Shown piece by piece: positions 1 to 9,698 of a stretch of 64,000 nucleotides of DNA. The position numbers and the translations under genes are program-made. The notes beneath the pieces are model-generated. The model was given only the letters and a program-made list of their open reading frames with translations, was not told the DNA's origin and did not search any database. Position 1 is the first letter of the stretch. Every line of letters begins with the position of its first letter. The DNA is from Herpetomonas samuelpessoai (taxonomy: Eukaryota > Euglenozoa > Kinetoplastea > Trypanosomatida > Trypanosomatidae): the NCBI GenBank assembly GCA_030849835.1, contig JASAOC010002109.1, forward strand, positions 62,001 to 126,000. The letters are read 5' to 3'.

Positions 1-454
1 CTCGCTGCGGCTGACTCGAGCGGTGACATGAGTGGAGGGACTGCCATGCAGAGGAGGCGTTGTCAGCACGTGTCGACGCGCAACCCCCAACGAGTTCATT
101 CGAGACGAAGCAGCACGCGAAGACCGACGTGCAGAGGTTGTGTAAAATACCCTAAGCACGGGAAGCATGATTCTGATCCTTTGCAGATGGGCTTTCGTGA
201 AACTGCTACTAGCTGCAGGGGCAAAGGAGTCTCGTGTTCGTTTCTATGCTGTCAGGACGGAATGGTTAGAAAGAAGCGAGCGTACGTTTTAGAGGGACGG
301 CTAAAGCTGCTGTTCTCTCGGTGTAGTCGTGGAGCACTTTCGTTCTGTTTCTCATCTCCAATACCTAGTGCTATCTTTTTTTTTTGCTGGAAAACTCTGA
401 TCTCTCTCTGTCTCTTTCTTGTTTTCCTTTTCACTTGTATCACGACGTCTAGAG
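1..454. other. Intergenic, 3' flank of the NSUN gene
   Basis: No gene is supported here. The stretch lies downstream of the methyltransferase stop codon and probably holds its 3' UTR and polyadenylation region. It has a T10 run at 376-385 and a pyrimidine-rich stretch at 391-440 on the plus strand, which is purine-rich in the transcript. A 152-codon open frame on the plus strand (28-486) has arbitrary composition and no recognisable domain. Confidence 0.6.
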
Positions 455-2032
455 TCACACTGCATCGCCTTTCCGACGCTTGGTGATTTTGGCGACAAAC
501 TGAAAACTCGTCTCAAACTCATTGGGGAAGAACCGTGCCCCAAGAAATAATGGATCTTGGCACCCCACAGCGTGGCTCCCTGCGGAGACAATTCCATAGT
601 CGTCTCGTGTCTGTTCCAATCGCACTTGCAGCGACCTCGCTGTGGCCTCTTCCAGCGCCATAAAAGGTGCGACGCTGGCCTCTTCGATTGTCTCGTGTGC
701 ATACGAGAAGGGTTGACACACAACTGCCTCTGTGGCGCTGTCAGCCCCTGGCGCCTCGTTGATGGCTTGCAGAAAACGATGCACAATGTACTCATTCTGC
801 CAGAAGGAAAAGGAGCAGGTGCTGTAGACGAGCGTGCCGCCGACCCGCAGCTGGCGGTATCCATTCAAGAGAAGGCGGAGTTGCAGCTGTGCGAGGGTCT
901 CATCAGGAGGGCTGGCCAGGCTGGCTCTGGAACAGCCAATGTGGTGAAGACGGTCGCTGGTGCCGTCCTTGGTCGTGGTGGTAGTGTCGCAGGTGTGCGC
1001 TGTGGCAATGTGCATTCGCTCCATTCTCCGCACGTTGTCGATGCCTTTGGTGGTCTCAGGTCTTGCCGTCATGCCGCTCCTATTTACAGAGAGGTCCAGG
1101 TGCGCAAGGGAGCCGTCGTGAGAGCACTCGGCGTCCACAAGCACGCGGTCAAACAAACCATCCCATTCATTCGCGAGAAGGTCGCGCCGGACCGAGGCGG
1201 GTGCGTAGACGACCAGGGCAGTTTCGGATGGGGTAGCATCACCCTCTGTCCTATCCTGCGGGCGCTTTGCAAGGTTCTTGAGCCTGCGCTCTTCCTTGGC
1301 GGTGAGTCCCGTGGCGACGTTTACCCTGGCCCGTGCACTCCGATCTAGCACTCCCTCCGCCCGCAGCGTGTCCGCGCTGACGGTACACCCGTCGACGGCG
1401 AACAACCCAACGCAGGGCTCGTGGGGCTTGCTTGTTTCTGCGTTGACAGCGGAGTGATGCCTCACCACCTGTGCTCGGGCCACAAACAACCGAGGGAGGC
1501 TAATGTCAACACCCAGCACAAGACCGCCAGGGGCCACGGCGTCGGCGATCAGGTTGAGCTTCATGCCTGGGGAGCAGCAAAGGTCCAGCACACGGTCCCC
1601 GCGGCGTGGGCGTAGCGCCACCACCGCAGCCATGGAGCCTGCATCCATGGCAACGAGTCCGCCGTTGTCCTTGTACAAGGGCGATTGGCGTAGGGGGACA
1701 GACCGCGGAAGCGCGTAGCAGAAGCATGGGAGCCAGCTTACAGGCTTCACCGCTGTTAGTGGCAGCCCATAGGAGGCGGCGATGCGGGCCGCATAGGCTG
1801 CGGTGTCTGGTGAGTTGTCACTAGACGCGTCATCCTTGTTCGTAACGACGGTAAGTGATTCCGTCTGCTCCCACGCTGTGACAAGACGGGGATGCAGGCG
1901 CACATAGCGCGGAAAGGAATTGTGTACTGCGGCAATGTGGTGAAAGAGGCGCGCAGGGATAAAGCTGGCCTTGCAATGTGTTGCCAAATCGTCGGAGAAG
2001 GTAGCCGGGTACGTTGACTCAGCCACCTCCAT
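455..2032 (-). CDS. NOL1/NOP2/Sun-family RNA (cytosine-5)-methyltransferase
   Basis: A 525-residue protein of the RsmB/NSUN family, SAM-dependent enzymes that methylate cytosine C5 in tRNA or rRNA. The SAM-binding motif I reads DLCCSPG at residues 150-156, followed by GVDIS at 174-178. Motif IV reads DAECSHDG from residue 300, with Cys303. Motif VI reads YSTCSFSFWQNE with Cys406, the expected covalent nucleophile. The C-terminal FFPNEFETSFQFVAKI resembles the usual end of the fold. Motif IV normally reads DAPCSG, so the Pro is replaced by Glu, but the Cys is kept. A low-complexity insert (about 316-375) splits motifs IV and VI. The start is the first ATG. It is not clear which NSUN subfamily this is, so the RNA target cannot be named. 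It is the last gene of the cluster in the window. Confidence 0.9.
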   Translation of the reverse strand: MEVAESTYPATFSDDLATHCKASFIPARLFHHIAAVHNSFPRYVRLHPRLVTAWEQTESLTVVTNKDDASSDNSPDTAAYAARIAASYGLPLTAVKPVSWLPCFCYALPRSVPLRQSPLYKDNGGLVAMDAGSMAAVVALRPRRGDRVLDLCCSPGMKLNLIADAVAPGGLVLGVDISLPRLFVARAQVVRHHSAVNAETSKPHEPCVGLFAVDGCTVSADTLRAEGVLDRSARARVNVATGLTAKEERRLKNLAKRPQDRTEGDATPSETALVVYAPASVRRDLLANEWDGLFDRVLVDAECSHDGSLAHLDLSVNRSGMTARPETTKGIDNVRRMERMHIATAHTCDTTTTTKDGTSDRLHHIGCSRASLASPPDETLAQLQLRLLLNGYRQLRVGGTLVYSTCSFSFWQNEYIVHRFLQAINEAPGADSATEAVVCQPFSYAHETIEEASVAPFMALEEATARSLQVRLEQTRDDYGIVSAGSHAVGCQDPLFLGARFFPNEFETSFQFVAKITKRRKGDAV

Positions 2033-2423
2033 TTGCCGCCGCCTTTTCTTCCTTCGGTTTTGAGCGCTATGTCCCCCCCCTCATGCAGAGAGGAACATAA
2101 AAGGGTTTAGAGATGGTAGAGAGGCTTTGGTGAAGAACAAACCGACGCACGGAGTAAACAGAATCCCCAATGAAAAGGAATGAAGCTTCGAGACGACATA
2201 GCGTTTGCATCTTCACGAATACGCATTGACCAGGGGGGAGTGGCCGTCGACGGATGCTCATGGTTGTCGTGTTCTGTCGCTAGGACAGTTTTGGTGCAGC
2301 GGTTTAAACGTTACAGAGGTGTGAACATGTGGAAAGGGAAAGAGAAGGTGGCTACTCATGCAACTGTCAAGAAGGAAGAGGGTAGCTTCCTTACTGTTCT
2401 CCACAGACGGGAGGCCCTTTCCC
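2033..2423. other. Intergenic between PPR and NSUN genes
   Basis: Short spacer of 391 bases holding the 3' UTR of the PPR gene and the 5' leader of the NSUN gene. The only notable items are a C8 run at 2073-2080 and a purine-rich stretch at 2087-2140 (a pyrimidine tract in the transcript) that could serve trans-splicing. Confidence 0.5.
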
Positions 2424-4532
2424 TCAAGAGGGCATCAGGAACGACACTCGCTTCGCGCCACGAGCACCACGGTTGTGGGTTGTTGTCGCGCCTTTGTCTC
2501 CCAACAATTCCGTTCCGCTTTCCAGGCTTGGCGTGTCTGCGTTGGCGGGTGGTGCCTTGACGAACAGTTCCTCCGGGTACTTGACGGCTGTGATGTGCGT
2601 ACCCGGCTTGCACGCATCCCAACGCGCCACCACGTCGAGCTGTGCCTTGTTGGTTGACAAGACATGAATGTCCGCGTCCGGGTTCAGAGATTTTAGCATT
2701 ACCGCGACGGCCAGCACGCGTTCTGTTGAGCTGACGCGCCCACTTTCCTTTAGCTTAAAGCTCTTGGTCTCCGCGGTGGCGGTCGGAGAGGACGGGGTCG
2801 TCGAACCTGCCTGCCCCTTCAGCTTCTTTGCGATGCGCATGTCTGTCACGGGTGCCGCGGCCCGAATCACCAAAGGCTTGGCGCCGTCCGTGGTGGCACC
2901 GAGCTCGCTGCCTAGCTCACGTTCCTCTGACACGCTTGCGAGCAGGCGTTGCGCAAGCGAAGGGCTCCTCCCATCCCCTTCTTCAATACGAGCCTCCTCT
3001 CGCAGCAGCTGTAGCGCCTCTGGGCTGGTAGGGCCGTCAGTAAGGTACTGGTGGGCTTGTAGCTGGTGGGAGAGGGGGAGCACCCGGCCAGCCCTGGCCC
3101 ACTCCCCTTCCTTCAGCAGCCGCCGCAGACGCGCAAAGGCATAGCGTGTAAAGCGGCCTTGGACGGTGTCGCCCAGCTGCCGCGCGCGCCGCACCAACAA
3201 GCGCACGCTCGAAAAGGGGATGAAAATAGAGTCGTAATGGTGAAGCAGCGACTCCATGCGTGGGGAGAGGATGATGTTGTGGTCGACAACAGCCACGCGG
3301 CCCTGGACGAGCCAGCGCTGCGCAGGCTCGCCGAGTGAGCCCAGCATCCGCGTGGCGGGACCCACCGCATCCCCAAGCTTCGGTTCAAAGGCGGAGTAGA
3401 ACACCAGCGCATCCCTTGGTCGGGAATGCGCCAGGAGGCTATCGATCATGGCGAAACTAAGCGCCAGTGTGGTCGTGGTGGTGTTCCCGGGGTCCTCGAT
3501 ATCGCGCCGGTACTCACGTTCCGCGAACTGCGACGCCTCGTGGTCGAGCTCGAGGCGAAACAGATTCGACAGCACCGCGCGGTACATGGTGTCGGTTACG
3601 GGCATGCCCAGCGCATGGGCCTCCGCCACACACTGAATACAGTGCGCCACGTTGCCTGGGTTGAGCAGGAGGAGCTGGTTAAGCGTATCGCGGCTGGGCT
3701 GCACGCTGTTTGCTTTCATGCGCTCAAAGAGCTCCACCCCTTTCCGCCACATGTGCACGCCCCCTAGGGTCGACAAGGCGGCGTTGTAGTGCCCCGCCGT
3801 GACGTCGATGTTTCCGTGAAGGGCGTCCAGGATGGCGAGTGCGTACTTCCATCGCGACGGCATTGCTCGGGCGTGCTCAATGACCCGTAGAAGTTCAAGG
3901 TAGACGACGGCATTCGGTTTCGTGCCGTGGGCAATGGCCTTGTCAAACACCTGGAGTGCAGACTCCCACGGGCCGTATCGACGACACGCGTTGAGGACCG
4001 TGTGCAGTGCATGGGCGTCGAGGGTGTGTTTGTCTTCCCATAGCGCTGTGCAGTGCCGAATCGCATCTTCCCATTTCCCCGTGTTGCGGTATGTTGCCAG
4101 CAAGGCGCCATGCAGGGGTTGACTCACGAGGCCCTGTTCGACCGCTGCCTGCCAGAAACTCAAGGCCTTGTCGACGTTCTTCTCATCATTGGCGTGGGCC
4201 ATGAGAAGTGAGTAATGGTGCGATGTCAGGGGGAAGCGGGCGGCGGTCAAGGCATCCACCAGCGCAACACTACGATCCAGTCGCCGTAGCGCTCGGTTCG
4301 AGCGGAGCACGGAGAGGACGTCATCTTTGGAGAGCTCCTGCACCGCCAGCGCGCGCTCGACCGCTGGAGCCAGTTCCGCGTCCGGTACCTTGGTCAAGAG
4401 CAGGGCGGCACTGGGACGCCCTTTGCTGGTGCTGTGGACCGCGTTGGTGCGCTTTCCATAGAGGAGCCGTTGCACGTCGTGCTGCGAGGCGAAACGCTTT
4501 CGCAAGAGCGGTGTCAGGCGAAGAAGTCCCAT
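2424..4532 (-). CDS. Mitochondrial-type PPR protein with possible PIN-like domain
   Basis: A 702-residue protein. The N-terminus (MGLLRLTPLLRKRFASQ) is basic, amphipathic and free of acidic residues, as in mitochondrial presequences. Residues about 100-400 form helical pairs with PPR character, for example WEDAIRHCTALWEDK, WESALQVFDKAIAHGTKPN and WRKGVELFERMKANSVQPS. Downstream, RVAVVDHNIILSP at 412-424 and SIFIPFSSVRLL at 435-446 look like the first strands and helix of a PIN-type nuclease fold. ADIHVLSTNKAQLDVV (620-635) looks like its later strand, with a long low-complexity insert between. PPR proteins bind single-stranded RNA and in trypanosomatids serve mitochondrial mRNA and rRNA processing. 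The nuclease part is inferred from pattern only, and just one strong Asp (D417) is evident. An open frame extends 11 codons upstream to a GTG. The ATG at 4532 is the first. Confidence 0.8.
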   Translation of the reverse strand: MGLLRLTPLLRKRFASQHDVQRLLYGKRTNAVHSTSKGRPSAALLLTKVPDAELAPAVERALAVQELSKDDVLSVLRSNRALRRLDRSVALVDALTAARFPLTSHHYSLLMAHANDEKNVDKALSFWQAAVEQGLVSQPLHGALLATYRNTGKWEDAIRHCTALWEDKHTLDAHALHTVLNACRRYGPWESALQVFDKAIAHGTKPNAVVYLELLRVIEHARAMPSRWKYALAILDALHGNIDVTAGHYNAALSTLGGVHMWRKGVELFERMKANSVQPSRDTLNQLLLLNPGNVAHCIQCVAEAHALGMPVTDTMYRAVLSNLFRLELDHEASQFAEREYRRDIEDPGNTTTTTLALSFAMIDSLLAHSRPRDALVFYSAFEPKLGDAVGPATRMLGSLGEPAQRWLVQGRVAVVDHNIILSPRMESLLHHYDSIFIPFSSVRLLVRRARQLGDTVQGRFTRYAFARLRRLLKEGEWARAGRVLPLSHQLQAHQYLTDGPTSPEALQLLREEARIEEGDGRSPSLAQRLLASVSEERELGSELGATTDGAKPLVIRAAAPVTDMRIAKKLKGQAGSTTPSSPTATAETKSFKLKESGRVSSTERVLAVAVMLKSLNPDADIHVLSTNKAQLDVVARWDACKPGTHITAVKYPEELFVKAPPANADTPSLESGTELLGDKGATTTHNRGARGAKRVSFLMPS

Positions 4533-6510
4533 GATGTTGTGTAGGGAGGTGGTGGTGGGTATCACACGTTGCCTGGGCTAGAACAGTCCTTTGAATAAAG
4601 TAGAAAACAGCAGCAACAACAACTATCAATGATGAAAAGGAAAACAACAACAACACGGATGAAATCTTTTTTCCTCTTCAAGTCCTGAGCTCACAAAAAG
4701 ACAAGTATTGAGGCTCATCCACAGCAGCTACACACCTACGCAGCAGGAGTACAAGCAAAGAGTTTCATTCAGATCAGTTTTGTGCGGGTGAGACATGTGG
4801 ACGTACCGTGTGCATTAGCAGAGGTGCACCGGCCGGGCTTTCCTCAAGGCCCTCTTGCTCATATCGCTGCCACCATAATCAATGGAGGTTTCAGGAAGCG
4901 CCAAATACCTACACATCAAATGGAATGAAAGTACTTTTTATGCGACGCGTGTGCCTTTACAATAGGGTTTCCACCATCTCGCTTTAAGGCTTGATGGATG
5001 CTTGACTTTCTGCTAAAAGTTCGGTAAAGGCACCCTTCTCTTGAATCCTGTGTGTCATGGCAAGAGAAGACACGTAAAGAGAAAGAGAGAGAGGGTCGTG
5101 TGGGGTGGTGGCATCGCACATCGTACCTGATGTCGTGGTAAGATGGATGAGCACGTATTGTGGAATGAGCGGACACGAAGGGTCGGGACCAGTCGCACAA
5201 CACCACCCTTGTCATCTGCTAGGTAGATCGTGGCTTCAGCCTTCGCTCATGTGTGTGGCGAGGCAGTGCGTGTGTGTGGGTGCGTGCATGCGGAAGCATC
5301 AGCGCACGGGCGGCTCCTGAAGAGGGGTGTGAAGTGTCGGAAGGAATACACACACACACACACACCGGCCCTCTTACCTGTCCCTGTGAATGGAGGATGG
5401 CTGCCTGCATCAGTATCCTTGTGTCGTTGTTGTTGTGTGATTAATGGGGTGGTGTACAACAGAATGGAGTCGGGAGGGTGGAGTGTGGGGAAATGACGGA
5501 AAAGGGGAGAGAAAACAAAGCACAGACAAACAACAATAAACAAAGATGAGTCCGATGAAAGCGGAATGTGAGGAGAGCGAATTCGGATTGTAAATCAACG
5601 GTAAAAAGAAACAAGAGAAAAAAATATATATGCTTCGATCAGAACAAGAAGATGACCATACGGACAAAGACAGAATCAGCAAACAAAGAAGAGAGAGGCG
5701 ATAAGGAGAGTGGCTACTCCAAGAAGAGGTACCTCGGAGGGCAGTCCGCCTATTCACTGTCTCGCAGACCGTGTTGCGAGACACCGGATTATAAGTGTAG
5801 GGGTGTTTCACACGATGTAGCCACGTTCCAAGGTTCGTCAAGCAATAAGAACACGCTTGTGGCGGTGTTCTAGCGGCACCAAGGGAAGATGCGCGAATGG
5901 TTTTCGCCAAACTGTGGGGCCTCGATACACACACAAGTGCCCAGAAGTGGTGCGTGGCAACGTCAATGAAGCGGAAGTGATGCCAGGTGACGAAGCTATC
6001 CTTTTTTCGTAAAACCACAGAAAGGCCAAACTCGGTAATATGGCACCGAATTCACAGGTTCTCTGAATCGGAAAGAGAACAAGGGAAGCATCTCCAACCC
6101 TGCTCAGCGCTCCGTCACCTTCCCAGAAACACACAATGGAGAGAACGAGAGAACATGCTTACACTGGGGACAGGAGGGACAAGAGACAAAAGTAGTTGAA
6201 ACACACAAAACCAAATATACGAAGGTAAAGCAAAAAGGGCCAACAAAAACCTCTTCGCGGGGCCCAACGCTCCCTGTAACGAGTGGGGGTTTCGATCGCT
6301 GCGTAGCAACGAGGGTGGCAGTGCTGGAGAAGGGTGAAAAGCGTGACCGTGGGAATTCGTTACAAGCGCGTACGTGCGTCTGTGTTGTGTTGACACGTGT
6401 CTCGAGCGAACATTAGAGAAGAGCGCTTATGAAAGTGAAAAAGAAAGCCACAGAACCCTCACACACGTGAGAGAGTCCTCTCCGCGAATTTAAATAAAGA
6501 TGTCTTTGGC
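4533..6510. other. Long intergenic region (AMPK 3' UTR, PPR 5' leader)
   Basis: About 2 kb with no supportable gene. It contains AAC-rich stretches near 4611-4653, an (AC)9 repeat at 5348-5365, and A-rich low-complexity sequence. The longest minus-strand open frame (5410-6018, 202 codons) encodes low-complexity Ser/Leu/Cys/Phe-rich sequence typical of translated pyrimidine-rich UTR. Most of the region is probably the 3' UTR of the AMPK message. Confidence 0.6.
5348..5365. repeat. (AC)9 microsatellite
   Basis: Perfect dinucleotide repeat on the plus strand, in the 3' UTR region downstream of the AMPK gene. Confidence 0.95.
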
Positions 6511-8856
6511 TTACACCACGCGACGAATCAGATCGTCCGAGAGTCGGGAGACGACATCTAAACCCACCATGGTGTTCCGCAGGACGCTGAATTCCACCAG
6601 AAATCCCTTTTCGTGGCGCTCGTGAATGCGGAAGAGGTGCACACAAAGGACCACCTCTTCACTGGGCGGGTTTGTAGGCGGGAGCAGGTCGGTGCCGGCG
6701 CCAAAGGCCGCCACCGCCCCTTCAGCACCGGTGGGGCTACCGCCCTGAGAATCAGAGGGCCCCGTGCCCAGTGGGGAGCTGCCCACCGCGTCGGAGAGAT
6801 CGGCGTCTTGGTCGAGCCCTGTGAAATAGCCGCCTCCCCCACTGGCGCTGGCACCGCTCCGCATAGAGGCTGGGCTGCCGTAGCCGCGGTTCTGAAACGG
6901 CACGCGCTCGTCCCCAGCACGGCTGCTGCCGCCCACAGGGATCGATGCGCTGCTCGGCCCACCCACGCTGGAGATGGGAATCGGGACGGAGCGGGAGGGT
7001 TCCCCGGTGCGACGGCGGTTCTTGTTGCTGTTGGGTCCCACGGCATGGTCTTGATCGTCCATCACCGCCCACGTCCGCGGCGTGGTGCGGGCCATCACGC
7101 GGAAGGGTGAGAGCACCTTCCACTGCATGCCGTACGCCTTGAGGGCGTTGTAGACGGCCTGGAAGGCCTTCTCCGCGTGCCAGTCCGTCATGAGGCCCAC
7201 ACGCCAGCCATAGTTATTCTCAACGTAGAACTGTTCTTCCTCGGCCGTGTACATGGCGTGCTTCCGCGCGACGGAGCCGACGCGGGGCTGGTCCGAGAAG
7301 CTGGCCCCAAGCTGCGAGGCGGCGCTGGTACTCAGGCCTGTGCGACGCAGGCTGTTACCGCTTGCGTTGTGCCCCCGCCAGCTGCCAGGGTTGTTGAACG
7401 AGTTTTGCAGCGGCGCATTAAGGGAGCCTTGGCGCTTCTTCATGCTAAAGGAGCCTGCCGATGGCGGTGGCGCGCTGCCCACGCTGGAAGTCCCCGGAAA
7501 GGTTGGCGTCGTACCCAGCCGGTCGTTCTGTGCGGAGGCAGGGACAAAGGTCCCTGTGTTGTAGGCTGCCTTGTTGGTGTTGGCGTCGCCGTGCTCGAGT
7601 AGGTTTTCCATCGCCGGGCTTGGGGAGAGCATGAGGCCCATGTTGAGCTCCCGCTCCATCGCCTTTGGCTCAAAGGACGCCTGATACGTCAGCACGGGGG
7701 ACTTCGGTTGAAGGGGTGAGGCGAGCGCTCCGGCACCCCCTGGAGCCTCCTCCGCCACCCCGAGCTCCCGCACCTCCGCCGCAATTTCTTTCTTCCGTCG
7801 TGCGTCGAGGAGGATGTTGTACGCCACGTACGCGGGGCCACTGCCGCGCTCCAGCTCCCGTCTCACGTCCTTCTCCCGCATGCTCAGCTTCTTGGCAGTC
7901 TCACTCGCAAGGACGGCAATGATGCGGTCCTCCTGCACGGCGAACAGGGACTCGTTGTAGGACAGGCGAATCGGGAGCTTCTTGTTGAACCACGCGTTAT
8001 CGCGGATTTGTGGGATCGTCAGGCGCACGAGCGGGTCCACCAGAAGAATCTGCTGAATGAGCGCGCGAGGATCGCGGGGCATGCGGTCTGGGAAGGAGTA
8101 CTTCCCCTTCTTGATCTTGCTGAAGAGCAAGGGGATGGTGTCCTCGTCAAAGGGCAGGCAGCCGCAGAGGAGGGCGTAGAGAATCACGCCGCAGGACCAC
8201 ACATCCACCTCAGGCCCAAAGTAAAGCTTTCCAGAGATGACCTCTGGCGCGGCGTAGTTTGGCGAGCCGCATGACGTCGTGAGAAACTCACCATCCTTCA
8301 TAATGTTGGAAAGTCCAAAGTCAATGAGCTTCACCTGCAGCCCCGGGCCTAGCAGGATGTTCTCCGGCTTCAGGTCGCGGTGGACGACGCGGAAGTGATG
8401 GCAGTACTCCAGAGCGCACACGATTTGCTGGAAAATGTATCGCGCCTCCGGTTCGCGGACCTGTCCCTTTTGCACAATGTAGTCGTACAGCTCGCCGCCC
8501 TCAATGAACTCCATAATCAGGTACATGTCGGTCGGGGTAGAGATGACTTCATAGAGGCGGCAGATATTCGGGTGCGAGAAGAGCTGCAGGATTTCAATCT
8601 CGCGATGGATCTTCTTATCCATGTTGGCGGACTTGAGCTTTTGTCGGTTGAGAATTTTGATGGCGACCATCTCGCCCGTGTGAATGTGGCGTCCACGCTT
8701 CACTTTGCCAAAACTCCCTTTGCCAACGGTCTCCCCAATGACGTAAGAGCCAACCACCTGCTCGGGGAAGGGGCCAGCGGCCGCCGGGCCGCGCGAGCCG
8801 CGAGGTCGCCCCGCATCGCTGTAATGCTGCTGAGATGCTGGCGCGTTTGAGGACAT
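6511..8856 (-). CDS. AMPKA: AMPK/SNF1 catalytic alpha subunit (Ser/Thr kinase)
   Basis: A 781-residue protein kinase. The kinase domain spans about residues 38-300: glycine loop GKGSFG (45-50), VAIKIL with Lys67, VVHRDLKPEN with Asp161, IDFGLSN with Asp179, and the AMPK-type activation loop FLTTSCGSPNYAAPE, in which Thr194 is the residue phosphorylated in this family. An autoinhibitory or UBA-like region follows, then a long Ser/Pro-rich disordered linker. The C-terminus carries an AMPK-alpha/KA1-type domain: YGWRVGLMTDWHAEKA starts one half, and the last 60 residues (EEVVLCVHLFRIHERHEKG...) form the other. The family senses AMP/ATP ratio with beta and gamma subunits and switches metabolism. 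The trypanosomatid alpha1/alpha2 distinction cannot be made here. The start ATG is preceded by a clear polypyrimidine tract. Confidence 0.95.
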   Translation of the reverse strand: MSSNAPASQQHYSDAGRPRGSRGPAAAGPFPEQVVGSYVIGETVGKGSFGKVKRGRHIHTGEMVAIKILNRQKLKSANMDKKIHREIEILQLFSHPNICRLYEVISTPTDMYLIMEFIEGGELYDYIVQKGQVREPEARYIFQQIVCALEYCHHFRVVHRDLKPENILLGPGLQVKLIDFGLSNIMKDGEFLTTSCGSPNYAAPEVISGKLYFGPEVDVWSCGVILYALLCGCLPFDEDTIPLLFSKIKKGKYSFPDRMPRDPRALIQQILLVDPLVRLTIPQIRDNAWFNKKLPIRLSYNESLFAVQEDRIIAVLASETAKKLSMREKDVRRELERGSGPAYVAYNILLDARRKKEIAAEVRELGVAEEAPGGAGALASPLQPKSPVLTYQASFEPKAMERELNMGLMLSPSPAMENLLEHGDANTNKAAYNTGTFVPASAQNDRLGTTPTFPGTSSVGSAPPPSAGSFSMKKRQGSLNAPLQNSFNNPGSWRGHNASGNSLRRTGLSTSAASQLGASFSDQPRVGSVARKHAMYTAEEEQFYVENNYGWRVGLMTDWHAEKAFQAVYNALKAYGMQWKVLSPFRVMARTTPRTWAVMDDQDHAVGPNSNKNRRRTGEPSRSVPIPISSVGGPSSASIPVGGSSRAGDERVPFQNRGYGSPASMRSGASASGGGGYFTGLDQDADLSDAVGSSPLGTGPSDSQGGSPTGAEGAVAAFGAGTDLLPPTNPPSEEVVLCVHLFRIHERHEKGFLVEFSVLRNTMVGLDVVSRLSDDLIRRVV

Positions 8857-8962
8857 GTTTCTTCACAGTGGAACGGTCGTTATAATAAAATGCAGTGTAC
8901 CAGATAGATACGTTTATGACGGGGAAGAGGGGAGGACAAAGAAAGGAGAGGGAGAGAGAAGA
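8857..8962 (-). promoter_or_regulatory. Predicted trans-splice signal of the AMPK gene
   Basis: On the minus strand a pyrimidine tract of about 42 bases (8921-8962, one interruption) is followed by no AG until 8862-8861. That leaves only four bases before the ATG. Either the 5' UTR is very short or an upstream site is used. Confidence 0.45.
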
Positions 8963-9698
8963 TCTGTGTCTGTGTGTGTGGTGCGTGAGCTCGCCGTTAA
9001 TAATAACAATAATAATAAGAGCCAGTTCAAGTGAAACCAAGGAGGAAACCAAGCAAAAATAAACACAGAGCAAGAGATGAGAAAGCGCGACAACCTAAAC
9101 CGGGCGAGAGAAGAAAGCTTCGCGGAGATCTTTTACAGAGCCGTATCAACTGGTGTGAAAGCAATCGCCGAGAATATGCACCCACAGACAAGGGACAGCA
9201 AATGGAATTGCGAAGCGTGGGCAATTCGTCAGAAAGAAGGCAGACAGTGAACGTTAGGAGCCCGTTAGCTCGACTTTCACACTGACAGGAGCTAAACAAT
9301 AATAATGTTCTCAGTAGAAAGAAAGAAAAAGAAGAAGAGATGAATGAATATATGAGTGAACACATAAAAGGGTAGAATCATTGCGTGTCGGAAATCTGCG
9401 TGTGTCCGCTTGGATGCCCGGGAGAGAGAAGAAACGAAACGCGCAGCAACCATTCGCCTAGTGGCATTCTCGCCGCCACAAAGGCTTCTTATTTGTGACG
9501 GATGACATAAGCTTGACTCGTTCTGCTTTCTTCTTTCTTTCATTCTGCATAACATCGATTGCGTTGTTAGAGGGTTCCCCGAATGAAGGAAGTGAAACAA
9601 TCTTTCTGTGTGTCTGCAAGCGTTAAAAAAGCAGTGGATGTTTGTTTTTCAAAGAGTGCGAACGTCTTTACCAGGCTCACCGAAGCACAAAACTGGCG
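8857..9698. other. Intergenic between GPI1 and AMPK genes
   Basis: No gene seen in 842 bases. It contains the AMPK splice tract, an ATT/ATG-like trinucleotide stretch (8998-9018) and a second purine-rich stretch on the plus strand (9315-9352). Confidence 0.55.

Noticed and set aside
28-486. Plus-strand open frame of 152 codons at the left edge
   Set aside because: Low-complexity product without a domain, on the strand opposite to all other genes, overlapping the 3' end of the NSUN gene.
5410-6018. Minus-strand open frame of 202 codons between AMPK and PPR genes
   Set aside because: Ser/Leu/Phe/Cys-rich translation of pyrimidine-rich spacer; no recognisable family.
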